Source of the DNA: a virus
Direction: 5' to 3' (one strand)
DNA: 30,186 bases
IMG/VR virus record: IMGVR_UViG_3300028772_000056
Span: 1-30,186 of that record
Shown: positions 7,216 to 14,558 of the stretch, in pieces
How positions within the stretch are numbered: the stretch's first letter is position 1
Layout: each line of letters begins with the position of its first letter
Notes under the pieces: model-generated
Told to the model about the DNA's origin: nothing
The model's database searches: none
Seen by the model: the letters and a program-made list of their open reading frames with translations, nothing else
Program-made: the position numbers and the translations under genes

Positions 7216-8502
7216 TTATATAATCATTCTTTTTGCCTTAACTTTATCGTCTTTAACAGATTTCAAGTTTTCGTATAAATCATGTTTAGATACTAATAAT
7301 TGATTGAAAGTTTCTTTCAATGCTTTATCTTCATTTACTAATACTTCATTTTCTTTTAACAATTCTAATCCTTTGTCAATTTCTTTGATAGATTCTTTTA
7401 TTTCCATTTCTTTATCTTCTAATGTTCTCAAATGTTTTACTTCTTTTGAAAGTTTGTTTTCTAAGAATCCTGTTAAATCATAATCTAATTCTCTTTGAAC
7501 ATCATTAATTAAATCATTTGGTGAATTATATTCATAAAAAGCAGAACCTGTTCTAGTGTCATTGTTATAAGTATATAATTTATCTTTATAATTTATAACA
7601 TAAGACTCCAATTGTGGATGTAATACATTTTCTATTTTTAATGCAATATCTAAGTCAACAAATTTGTCCAAATTTTGTGCTGTTGTTGTTGATAGTACAT
7701 AAAAATCTTTTTTCAACCAAGGAATAATTTTTGAATTGAATAAGTTTTCTAATGTAGTTTCTTTATCTAATTTTTCTTCATTTAAAAATACATCTTTGTC
7801 TGATTTGGTTGATATGCTTAATACTAAATTTTCATCTAGTCTAAATGAAATTTTATCTTCATTTATATCTCCAATAGTCATAACTTTTTCTAGAATTCTA
7901 AATTCTCTTAATTTTTCAATATCTGTGATATGATTTTCTAAAAGTGTTTGTTTAATTTCATCTTGCCCGATTAAAAACCAACGGTCTTTCATAAATACTA
8001 AATTTCCTTCATTTGTTTTTTCTACTAATGTAAATACTTTTGATGCACTCCCTGAATTTACTAAATTTTGTCTTTGAATAGGATTATTCATATAACCAGA
8101 TAAGAACATTTTTACTTCAGGAATCCAATCATGAATAACCAATTCATTTAATATAGTACTCATTTTTGAATCATTATCTTGAATGTTTATAATATTAAGA
8201 ATAGAGTTCAAAGCTGGACGATACATTTGACCGTAATTTTTTCTTTCAATTTTTTTGTATAAATCTTTTAAATTGTAATTTATAGGCTCACTTTTTATTT
8301 CATCCTGTAAAGATTCTACTAATCTTTTAACTTTTGTGTCCCAAGCATATCCTGCTAAGTTTTCTTTTAAAGAACTTACTAGCTCTTTTTCAGAATAATT
8401 ATCATAATTGCTAATGTATCTCTCAACAATTATATTTAATTCATAATCTTCAATAGGTAATTCCTTTTTGAAATTAAACAAATCATACTTTAAATTTTTC
8501 AT
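7216..8502 (-). CDS. Unrecognised 428-residue protein with C-terminal coiled coil
   Basis: The protein begins MKNLKYDLFNFKKE, loosely like the tag peptides elsewhere in the window. Residues 15-140 are helical; 140-340 appear alpha/beta with blocks VFMKDRWFLIGQDEI and FDLDIAL-like segments; 345-428 is a Lys/Glu-rich coiled coil ending KVKAKRMII. There are no membrane segments or catalytic motifs that I recognise. Its size and place beside head and tail genes suggest a virion or internal protein. It is first in a two-gene transcript. Confidence 0.75.
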   Translation of the reverse strand: MKNLKYDLFNFKKELPIEDYELNIIVERYISNYDNYSEKELVSSLKENLAGYAWDTKVKRLVESLQDEIKSEPINYNLKDLYKKIERKNYGQMYRPALNSILNIINIQDNDSKMSTILNELVIHDWIPEVKMFLSGYMNNPIQRQNLVNSGSASKVFTLVEKTNEGNLVFMKDRWFLIGQDEIKQTLLENHITDIEKLREFRILEKVMTIGDINEDKISFRLDENLVLSISTKSDKDVFLNEEKLDKETTLENLFNSKIIPWLKKDFYVLSTTTAQNLDKFVDLDIALKIENVLHPQLESYVINYKDKLYTYNNDTRTGSAFYEYNSPNDLINDVQRELDYDLTGFLENKLSKEVKHLRTLEDKEMEIKESIKEIDKGLELLKENEVLVNEDKALKETFNQLLVSKHDLYENLKSVKDDKVKAKRMII

Positions 8503-8633
8503 ATTTTTTATTTTTTTTATTTTTTATTTTCTGCGTGTTGCATGTTTTACTTGTTTTATGATGTTCTCTGAGATTATATATTAAATTAAAAAACTCATTT
8601 TTCGATAAAAAACATTTTTTGTTAATATTATTT

Positions 8634-8642
8634 TATATATAA
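8634..8642 (+). promoter_or_regulatory. Candidate late promoter before the 70-residue gene
   Basis: TATATATAA lies 19 bases before the ATG at 8662. Twenty-two bases (8633-8654) are identical to those at 28133-28154, which stand at exactly the same distance from another plus-strand start. The match includes the TAAAAAATAAAT that follows the motif. Confidence 0.55.
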
Positions 8643-8661
8643 TAAAAAATAAATATATCTT

Positions 8662-8874
8662 ATGAAATTTATAAAGACATATGAGAATTATTCAAGCTTG
8701 AACGTATCTCTTGATGGTAAATCTAAAATGAGAATAAAAATAGGAGATGATATATTAGGTGGTAGATTTAAAAATAAAAAACTAAAAGTGAAATCTATAA
8801 ATATAAATCAGAAAGGTGATATAACAATTAATAATAAACCTTTTATAAAAATGAGAAAAACAAAAAAATCATAA
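8662..8874 (+). CDS. Small protein with MKFIKTYENY start and SH3-like domain
   Basis: The product has 70 residues. Residues 1-12 (MKFIKTYENYSS) match the recurring capsid-targeting-like leader. Residues 22-65 (MRIKIGDDILGGRFKNKKL and VKSININ) have the pattern IGDxxxxGRFKNKKxKVKxI...NxKPxIKMR. That pattern recurs in small conserved proteins of T4-like phages and probably forms a small beta barrel. It is a single-gene transcript: a promoter candidate lies upstream and a palindromic terminator overlaps the stop codon. Function is not known. Confidence 0.75.
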   Translation: MKFIKTYENYSSLNVSLDGKSKMRIKIGDDILGGRFKNKKLKVKSININQKGDITINNKPFIKMRKTKKS

Positions 8875-8894
8875 CTTATAAGTTATGATTTTTT
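8863..8894. terminator. Bidirectional terminator between convergent genes
   Basis: A perfect 32-base palindrome centred on CTTATAAG carries six A on one side and six T on the other. It overlaps the stop of the plus-strand 70-residue gene and lies four bases past the stop of the minus-strand gp15-like gene, so it serves both. Confidence 0.85.
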
Positions 8895-8897
8895 ATT

Positions 8898-9734
8898 TTA
8901 TTCAATATTATTTATTTCATTGTCTCTATTGTCTTCTTTTTCTTTAATTATTTCATCTTTTGTTCTATTATCAAGTAAATTATTATACCAATATGCTCTT
9001 TTCATTTCCTCTTTAGATTTACTATTTTTATTTGGTTTTTCAATTCCAAGAAAATCCCAATCTATTGAATCATCATTATCACATATTTCATAATCTTCTG
9101 TATTAACAGTGAATGCTGGATAGTAAGTTACTACCTCCAATGTAAATTTCATGCTTATTATGCTTGCATCAGTTCCAATACTACCATTTCTCGGAATATC
9201 AATACCTCCTTCAGAAGGTAATTTAAAAAACGAATCAATTTTCATTCCAAAATAACTTATATTAAAAAATCTATAGTTGTATAATACATCCAGCATTCTA
9301 GTATAACAAGTATCTAATTCCCATTCATTGTCCAAGGTAATACTTATTTCATAATTAAGAGAAATTGGAATAGCTTTTACTCTACTTATAACACTTCTTA
9401 ATTCATCATTGACTTTGCTTTCTTTAGATAAAAATTGGTTAGGATTTGCAAATTCATCATCTCTCTGAGAACCACCTTTGAACGTTATTGTACCTCTTTG
9501 TTTTTGATCTGTATTTAGTTCAACTCTGCTACCTACTACATCATCAACAAATGCATCTAACATAAATCTTTCTTGTCCTGCAAATGATGTATAAAATGGT
9601 ATTATTACTCTATGTTTTTTTCCATCACTATACCTATTTATCCATCTAATTTTAGTACCTAACGTTTTTGCTAATGCAATAGTAGTCATTCTTACAAAAT
9701 TATCATCATAATTGTATGCATCATCTATATTCAT
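8898..9734 (-). CDS. 15: Tail sheath stabiliser / tail completion protein (T4 gp15-like)
   Basis: T4 gp15 closes the tail tip next to the neck and stabilises the contracted sheath. This 278-residue protein has about the same length as gp15 (272). Matching features are an N-terminal helix with VRMTTIALAKTLGTKI, HRVIIPFYTSFAGQERFML (gp15: IRVPITYASKEHFM), KAIPISLNYEISI, YTRMLDVLYNYRFF, then MKFTLEVVTYYPA. The last 50 residues are a charged tail. The call rests on block order and length and was not confirmed by alignment. It is the only gene in its transcript and diverges from the replication genes. Confidence 0.65.
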   Translation of the reverse strand: MNIDDAYNYDDNFVRMTTIALAKTLGTKIRWINRYSDGKKHRVIIPFYTSFAGQERFMLDAFVDDVVGSRVELNTDQKQRGTITFKGGSQRDDEFANPNQFLSKESKVNDELRSVISRVKAIPISLNYEISITLDNEWELDTCYTRMLDVLYNYRFFNISYFGMKIDSFFKLPSEGGIDIPRNGSIGTDASIISMKFTLEVVTYYPAFTVNTEDYEICDNDDSIDWDFLGIEKPNKNSKSKEEMKRAYWYNNLLDNRTKDEIIKEKEDNRDNEINNIE

Positions 9735-9899
9735 ATATTATATATTATATTATTTTTATCTCAGTATATATAAAAAATGTTGTATTATAATTGAACATTC
9801 TATAAATATGTCAATATAATTTTTTAATTTTTTAATTGATTTTTCAAACCTTCAGTATATTTAATTCTACAATACTCATAAATTATAAATTATAAATAT
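9735..9899. other. Divergent intergenic region, gp15-like versus clamp-loader gene
   Basis: The region contains start-proximal AATATATAA on the minus strand (9746-9738), too close to the start at 9734 to act as its promoter, and another TTATATATAC-type element about 30 bases out. On the plus strand, three imperfect ATAAATT units precede the ATG at 9900 as an A-rich leader. I see no Bacteroidota -33/-7 pair and no gene. Confidence 0.4.
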
Positions 9900-10847
9900 A
9901 TGAAGAATGATATGTTCTGGTATAAGTACCAACCGAAAAGCTTAAAAACAATTATATTATTACCAAGAGTTAGAGAATTGATTCAGAATGGATTAATATC
10001 TAATATGATATTTTATAGTGATACTCCAGGTACAGGTAAAACTACATTAGCAAGAATATTATGTAAAGATACAGATAATATTGAATTCAATGCATCAAAA
10101 GATACAAGTGTCAATATTCTAAGAGATCAATTACAAAGTCATTGTAAAAGTTTGAATCCATTTATGGGTAAAGATGCTCAAAAAACTATATTTTTGGACG
10201 AATTTGATGGAGTATCACCTGAATATAAAAAAGCAATGAAAGGTTTTTCTGATACTTTTCAACATGTAAGATTCATACTTACAACTAATTATATTCAAGA
10301 TATTGATGATAAAATATTATCAAGATTTATGAAAGTAGATTTCAATCCTAAAAATAAAGAAGAAGAAGAATATTTACAAACAATGTATCTTAAATATCTT
10401 AAAGCAATATCGCAAAAAAATAAAATGACTATTTCTGATGATGAAATAAAGAAAATTATCATGATTAGTTTTCCAGATTTGAGAAGTGCTACACAAAAAC
10501 TTCAAGAAGTATTCATCACTAAAAATACAGATCAATTTAAATCAATAAGTTCATCTAGTTATGATGCTATTTTTGAATTTATTTTTGATGGTAGAAATAG
10601 TATTGAAGATAATTACAATTTTGTTATTAATAATTTTCAAGATAATCCGTTAGAATTGATGAAAGCTCTTGGAAGACCTCTTTTTAATAGATTGATGTCA
10701 AAGGATAATCCAAAAATAATAAAAATTGGTGCAACTCTTATAAATATTCAAAGATCTTATAATGAAAGATATACAGAAACAATTGATCCTATTATTCACT
10801 TAATCTCTTATGTCACTGATATAAAAGAAAATTTAAAAACTTCTTAA
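9900..10847 (+). CDS. 44: Sliding-clamp loader ATPase subunit (T4 gp44-like)
   Basis: gp44 is the AAA+ subunit that opens the sliding clamp and loads it at primer ends. The 315-residue protein (T4: 319) begins with FWYKYQPKSL, the usual clamp-loader start. It has a Walker A box SDTPGTGKTT (residues 40-49), a Walker B box IFLDEFD (Asp100, Glu101), a sensor-1 region ILTTNY and an arginine-finger region LSRFM. The Cys of the SRC motif is replaced by Phe, but the Arg is kept. Three bases separate it from the next gene, in the position of T4 gene 62. Confidence 0.93.
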   Translation: MKNDMFWYKYQPKSLKTIILLPRVRELIQNGLISNMIFYSDTPGTGKTTLARILCKDTDNIEFNASKDTSVNILRDQLQSHCKSLNPFMGKDAQKTIFLDEFDGVSPEYKKAMKGFSDTFQHVRFILTTNYIQDIDDKILSRFMKVDFNPKNKEEEEYLQTMYLKYLKAISQKNKMTISDDEIKKIIMISFPDLRSATQKLQEVFITKNTDQFKSISSSSYDAIFEFIFDGRNSIEDNYNFVINNFQDNPLELMKALGRPLFNRLMSKDNPKIIKIGATLINIQRSYNERYTETIDPIIHLISYVTDIKENLKTS

Positions 10848-10849
10848 TA

Positions 10850-11302
10850 ATGAGTTGGATTGTGAGTACAATTGATTCTATATCAAATAAGTGCTATTTA
10901 GACAATGAAAATTATCTAATAGAATCTAAGTATTATCTAGATTCTTATTTTTTGAAATCTTTACGTTATTTAATCAATAAAATGAATGAAACTTTTATTT
11001 ATGGAGAACTAATTGATAAAGATATTGCTGATCCTACAGTATCTTTATCTAATATATCTCATGTTATTGAATTTATAAATGTAAAATTATCAATTGATAG
11101 AGAATTTAAACTAAAAAAATTAAACGGAGAGAAAATAATTAATCCTTTTAATTGTATTATAAAAATCAGAATATTAGATACTAATAATGGAACTTTTATT
11201 AAAAACTTCATGGATAAAAATTGGAACATTAATACATATCTTATTTACATATTAGATGAAAAAGGAAATAAAAAAATAATAACAGAAAATATTGGATATT
11301 AA
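10850..11302 (+). CDS. Unrecognised protein after the clamp-loader gene
   Basis: This 150-residue protein begins MSWIVSTIDSISNK. It is rich in Ile, Asn and Lys and ends in a beta-rich part (NTYLIYILDEKGNKKII). In T4 the gene after 44 is 62, the small clamp-loader subunit of 187 residues. I see no clear similarity to gp62, although gp62 is a poorly conserved protein, so it remains a candidate by position. There are no membrane segments or nuclease motifs. Confidence 0.7.
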   Translation: MSWIVSTIDSISNKCYLDNENYLIESKYYLDSYFLKSLRYLINKMNETFIYGELIDKDIADPTVSLSNISHVIEFINVKLSIDREFKLKKLNGEKIINPFNCIIKIRILDTNNGTFIKNFMDKNWNINTYLIYILDEKGNKKIITENIGY

Positions 11303-11317
11303 AAAATATAAATTTAA

Positions 11318-11815
11318 ATGAGTGAAAAAGAAAATACATTAGAAAAATGGAATTTAGTAATGGGTAAAATGACTAATGACAATACTACTGATTTAGCTTC
11401 AGGTTATATTAAAAATACAGTTCAAGATGAACTTGATAATAGTGAATCTATTAGAACTGATTTTAGTGATATTATGTTTCCTATGGTCAGAAGAATATCA
11501 GCCTCTACTATTGGAGGTGGAGGTATGAGAAAATCAAATATACAGCAATTAAAAGAAAATAGAATAAATAAGATCAGATTACTTGAAGGAAAAATTCCTA
11601 ACATAGTATTACCAGATGATGAGCATTTTGGCGGATTAATCTCTGTTACTCCAATGTCATCTCCATCTGTATCACTGTTTTATATGGATTATTCATATGA
11701 TAGTTCAATAACAATACTTAAAAAGAATAGAATATCTAAGTTAGATAAAATAAATATTTCATTTAGAAGAGATAAATTGGAATATATAGAAAAAATAATT
11801 AAAAAACATGGATGA
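11318..11815 (+). CDS. Protein with major-capsid-like FPMVRR and PMSSP blocks
   Basis: The product has 165 residues. FSDIMFPMVRRISASTIG (residues 49-66) and GGLISVTPMSSPSVSLFYMDY (cited by its ends, 105-125) resemble the N-domain blocks of gp23-type major capsid proteins (FPLxRR...LVxVxPMxxPxGLxFxxxxxY). Between them lies a 39-residue basic insert not expected in gp23. The rest of a capsid protein is absent, so this cannot be the shell subunit. It may be a capsid-derived accessory protein or a coincidental resemblance. It follows the previous gene by 15 bases and overlaps the next by eight. Confidence 0.7.
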   Translation: MSEKENTLEKWNLVMGKMTNDNTTDLASGYIKNTVQDELDNSESIRTDFSDIMFPMVRRISASTIGGGGMRKSNIQQLKENRINKIRLLEGKIPNIVLPDDEHFGGLISVTPMSSPSVSLFYMDYSYDSSITILKKNRISKLDKINISFRRDKLEYIEKIIKKHG

Positions 11816-12089
11816 TATAAAAATATTTAAAGAAAAAATAATTAATGACTATATTTATAATAATATAGATTTGACTCATGCAGGATCAAAGGATATAAAA
11901 GTTGGATTAAAAACTGTATTAGGTGAGGAGCCAGCAGTTAAATTTTTATATAAAGAAAATATGCAAATTAATGAAGGAGGAAAAGTTGAAAGACTTCCAA
12001 ATGAATTAGAATCAATTGAAATATATTATACATATATTGGCTCTGATAATAATCCACATGCAGGACATATGAAATATATTGTCAACTAA
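11808..12089 (+). CDS. Unrecognised 93-residue protein
   Basis: The start codon lies inside the last codons of the preceding gene (eight-base overlap), so it is probably coupled to it. The sequence has an N-terminal helix (IKIFKEKIINDYIY), then mixed segments including LKTVLGEEPAVKFLY and a short end with PHAGHMKYIVN. Nothing identifies a function. The stop codon overlaps the first of three hairpins that end the transcript. Confidence 0.65.
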   Translation: MDDIKIFKEKIINDYIYNNIDLTHAGSKDIKVGLKTVLGEEPAVKFLYKENMQINEGGKVERLPNELESIEIYYTYIGSDNNPHAGHMKYIVN

Positions 12090-12111
12090 AAGTGCAATAT
12101 AACGCACTTTT
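12088..12111 (+). terminator. Terminator hairpin 1 of a three-hairpin array
   Basis: An eight-base stem (AAAAGTGC with GCACTTTT) has an eight-base loop AATATAAC and ends in T. It overlaps the stop codon of the 93-residue gene. Confidence 0.7.
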
Positions 12112-12170
12112 TCATATTTATTAAATAATTATTATCTAAAAATGACAGTTTTTTAATTATTTTTTTAAAT

Positions 12171-12188
12171 AGTGCTATATATTGCACT
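12171..12188 (+). other. Hairpin 2 of the array
   Basis: AGTGC and GCACT pair around the loop TATATATT and are followed by TTT. The stem and loop are close in sequence to hairpin 1 (AGTGC-AATATAAC-GCACT). With a five-base stem it is weak as a terminator. Confidence 0.45.
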
Positions 12189-12200
12189 TTTAAGTGTATA

Positions 12201-12228
12201 AAAAAGTGTAATTTATATTACACTTTTT
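12201..12228. terminator. Terminator hairpin 3 of the array
   Basis: A 12-bp stem (AAAAAGTGTAAT with ATTACACTTTTT) has the four-base loop TTAT. It is the strongest of the three and symmetric. It lies about 56 bases before the RNase H gene, which has its own promoter candidate after it. Confidence 0.75.
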
Positions 12229-12254
12229 TAATTTAAACAAATACTTATATATTC

Positions 12255-12263
12255 AATATATAA
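12255..12263 (+). promoter_or_regulatory. Candidate promoter AATATATAA before the RNase H gene
   Basis: AATATATAA ends 20 bases before the ATG at 12284 and lies downstream of the third terminator hairpin. T4 rnh is not a purely late gene, so this site tests whether the motif is really late-specific. Confidence 0.4.
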
Positions 12264-12283
12264 GATAAAAGAAAGTAAAAAAT

Positions 12284-13258
12284 ATGATTAAAATTTCATG
12301 TGTAATAGATGGAAATTATATGCTATATAGATCTGTATTTATATTACATAAATTAAAAACACTTTATGGAGATTTGGAAACACTTTTATTAAATGACTTT
12401 AACAATTTAGCAAATTCATATCATTTCAATAAAATATATTTTTTATCTGATAGTAAAAGAAGTTGGAGAAAAAATGTTTATCCTGAATATAAAGGCAAAA
12501 GAAAAAAAGATCTTGAAATTGATTGGGAATTTGTATTTGATACATTTGATAAATTTAAAGAGAGTATAAAAAATAGACATAATTGTCTTTTATATCAAAT
12601 AGATCCATTTGAGGGTGATGATTTGGTAGCCCATATTGTTACAGAAGGTAATAAAAAAGGAATATCAAGTTTAATGGTATCTAATGATGGTGACCTTCAT
12701 CAATTATTAAAATTTAGTACTTCTGATAATTATATAAACATGATGTATAATCATAAATTTCAAGATGAGAGATTATATGTTCCAATTAATTATAATATAT
12801 TTATGAAAAATCTTGAAGATACTACAGAAGGAGATATTTTTGATCTTAATGATGATCTTGATTTTATAAATTATTTTGATAAAATAACAAGTAAAGCTAA
12901 AATATCACCAGTAAATAAAGAAGAATCATATTTTAAAAAGGTGGTAGCAGGAGATGGAGGTGATAACATATTAAGTGTGGTTAAATTTAAAGAAGAGTCA
13001 AGAGGCATAGGTGATGCTGGATCAAAAACAGTTTATGCGATGTTTAAACAAAAATATCCTGATGATATTGATTTTGATTCTGATGAATTTGTAGAAAATC
13101 TTTGTGATATTCTTTATATTTATAGAAAAAACAAAGAAGTTGATTTTAAAGAAAGAGTAACTGAAAATATAATTTTTTCAAGAAAATTAACTAGATTGAG
13201 TAGTAATTATTTACCAGATGGATTTGAACAAATATTACTTGATAATATCAAAATTTAA
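12284..13258 (+). CDS. rnh: RNase H / 5'-3' exonuclease of the FEN family (T4 Rnh-like)
   Basis: The enzyme removes RNA primers from Okazaki fragments. The 324-residue protein (T4: 305) has VIDGNYMLYR (Asp9), FLSDSKRSWRKNVYPEYKG (residues 53-71), FEGDDLVA (Glu110, Asp112, Asp113) and VSNDGDLHQL (Asp135, Asp137). These are the acidic metal ligands of the FEN active site. VAGDGGDNI and RGIGDAGSKTV form the helix-three-turn-helix DNA-binding region. The gene has its own upstream promoter candidate and downstream terminator. Confidence 0.93.
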   Translation: MIKISCVIDGNYMLYRSVFILHKLKTLYGDLETLLLNDFNNLANSYHFNKIYFLSDSKRSWRKNVYPEYKGKRKKDLEIDWEFVFDTFDKFKESIKNRHNCLLYQIDPFEGDDLVAHIVTEGNKKGISSLMVSNDGDLHQLLKFSTSDNYINMMYNHKFQDERLYVPINYNIFMKNLEDTTEGDIFDLNDDLDFINYFDKITSKAKISPVNKEESYFKKVVAGDGGDNILSVVKFKEESRGIGDAGSKTVYAMFKQKYPDDIDFDSDEFVENLCDILYIYRKNKEVDFKERVTENIIFSRKLTRLSSNYLPDGFEQILLDNIKI

Positions 13259-13270
13259 TTTTTTTTTTAT

Positions 13271-13298
13271 AAAACCTTGAATGTAAATTCAAGGTTTT
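13271..13298 (+). terminator. Terminator after the RNase H gene
   Basis: AAAACCTTGAAT and ATTCAAGGTTTT form a 12-bp stem around GTAA, followed by TTATTTTAT. An alternative TTG start for the next gene at 13277 lies inside this hairpin, which argues against that start. Confidence 0.85.
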
Positions 13299-13305
13299 TA
13301 TTTTA

Positions 13306-13314
13306 TATATATAA
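13306..13314 (+). promoter_or_regulatory. Candidate late promoter before the first packaged-protein cluster
   Basis: TATATATAA, extended upstream by TA, ends 22 bases before the ATG at 13337 and directly follows the RNase H terminator. Confidence 0.4.
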
Positions 13315-13336
13315 TACACAAAAATTAATATCAATT

Positions 13337-13906
13337 ATGAAAGTTAAAAAGTTCAATGAAAGTTTTAGTATGGAAGTAGATGATGATTTTAAAATGATGA
13401 AGAAGTCATCAAAACTTACTAATGTAGTTAATGATTATATAATTGATTTCAATGAAAATACAGATAGTGGAATTATTAATTGGATTTCTGAAATGGCAGG
13501 TAAAAATGTTACTAAATTATCAGAATATAAAAATTTGTATACTGAACAAAAATTAATTGATTTTGGCTCTGATAAAAATTTAAAATCATTAATTCAATAT
13601 GGTGAAGTAAAATTAGAATGTTCTGATATTATTAATGAAATTGAATCTCTGGAAAGTAAAATAAAAAAATATGTGAATAAAAAACAGAAAATATTTACTG
13701 ATGCATCAAGTCAATTAATGTATAAATTTCAAGAAGACTTATTTCTAAAAGATTTTAATGGATTGTACAATCTTTTCATAATAGATTCTGTTGAAGATCA
13801 ACTTGATCCATTATCAGATATTCATCCTGATATAGTTACTAAATATGGAGACAAAATAATTGAAATTGTTAAACCTATAATATCATCAAAAAAATTTAAT
13901 ATATGA
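13337..13906 (+). CDS. MKVKKFNES-tagged protein, possible packaged protein
   Basis: I place the start at ATG 13337 (MKVKKFNESFSME), because an upstream TTG start would begin in the terminator. The 189-residue product opens with a capsid-targeting-like peptide containing FNE followed by Ser, a possible gp21 cut. The body is helical with SDIINEIESLESKIKKYVNK as a coiled coil. It ends KKFNI. The stop overlaps the next start (ATGA), and the DNA around the junction, 13888-13910, recurs exactly at 14208-14230. No known fold is recognised. Confidence 0.75.
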   Translation: MKVKKFNESFSMEVDDDFKMMKKSSKLTNVVNDYIIDFNENTDSGIINWISEMAGKNVTKLSEYKNLYTEQKLIDFGSDKNLKSLIQYGEVKLECSDIINEIESLESKIKKYVNKKQKIFTDASSQLMYKFQEDLFLKDFNGLYNLFIIDSVEDQLDPLSDIHPDIVTKYGDKIIEIVKPIISSKKFNI

Positions 13907-14226
13907 AAAAATTTGATGTTTTTGTTAATGAATCAAAAAAATCTTTCAATCAAAAAAGAGAAGAATTGGAAGAATATAAAAAAGGTTCTATTGTAGTATT
14001 TAAATCCGTGTATAAATCTGGTGTAGTACAAAAAAATATTTATGAAATAAGAGTAGGAGAAATAATTGGTTATAATTTTGATTATTCAGTATATATGTAT
14101 TTGATAGATGATATTATTGATAACGGACAATGGATGGTTCCAAAATCAAGAGTTAAAAGATTAGCAACTGATAGAGAAATTGAAAATTATAAAATGAAAG
14201 AGGAAGCAAAAAAATTTAATATATGA
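13903..14226 (+). CDS. MKKFDVFVNES-tagged protein, possible packaged protein
   Basis: The 107-residue product begins MKKFDVFVNESKKS. VNE followed by Ser fits the (L/I/V)xE rule for gp21 cleavage. Residues 27-85 are beta-rich (KGSIVVFKSVYKSGVVQ, IYEIRVGEIIGYN, QWMVPKSRVKRL) and look like a small SH3-type barrel. It ends KKFNI and overlaps both neighbours by four bases. T4 internal proteins have this plan of cleaved leader plus small basic domain, but no specific homologue is recognised. Confidence 0.75.
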   Translation: MKKFDVFVNESKKSFNQKREELEEYKKGSIVVFKSVYKSGVVQKNIYEIRVGEIIGYNFDYSVYMYLIDDIIDNGQWMVPKSRVKRLATDREIENYKMKEEAKKFNI

Positions 14227-14528
14227 AAAATTTTAAAGACTTTTTAGAAGGAACAGGTAAATATGTAAATGTAGATTATAAAATTATTATTAGAGATTTA
14301 AAAAATAATCCTACTACTTTGATTACAGATTTTAAAATAGTTAAATCTGAAGATAAAAAATTAGAAATAAAAGCAAGAGGTTATACAAAATCTACATTAA
14401 ATGGCTATACTGAAGGTAAGCCTAAAACTGCATGGACAGAATTTGATGATTTTCAAGATAATAAGACAAGAATTGTTTGGAATAAAAATTTTGAAAATGG
14501 AATTAAAAAAATAAAAGTATATTATTAA
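14223..14528 (+). CDS. MKNFKDFLEG-tagged protein, possible packaged protein
   Basis: The 101-residue product starts MKNFKDFLEGTGKY. The remainder is a basic, beta-rich domain (YKIIIRDLKNNPTTLITDFKI, cited by its ends, then KLEIKARGY and KTRIVWNKNF). It lacks the KFNI ending of its two upstream neighbours and ends IKKIKVYY. It overlaps the preceding gene by four bases at the repeated junction sequence. Function is not known. Confidence 0.7.
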   Translation: MKNFKDFLEGTGKYVNVDYKIIIRDLKNNPTTLITDFKIVKSEDKKLEIKARGYTKSTLNGYTEGKPKTAWTEFDDFQDNKTRIVWNKNFENGIKKIKVYY

Positions 14529-14535
14529 TATATAA
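14527..14535 (+). promoter_or_regulatory. Candidate late promoter before the Thr-rich protein gene
   Basis: AATATATAA begins inside the preceding stop codon and ends 23 bases before the ATG at 14559. It could add transcription to the last gene of the cluster. Confidence 0.4.
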
Positions 14536-14558
14536 TAACATAAAAAAAATTAAAAAAT

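Noticed and set aside
9891-9898. TATAAATA directly before the clamp-loader start as a late promoter
   Set aside because: It ends one base before the ATG, which leaves no room for a leader, and clamp-loader genes are not expected to be late.
11422-11604. Minus-strand frame of 60 codons
   Set aside because: It lies opposite the capsid-like gene and shows only the complement of its codons.
13277-13336. Upstream TTG start extending the first tagged gene
   Set aside because: It lies within the stem of the RNase H terminator, and the ATG at 13337 gives the leader peptide shared with neighbours.
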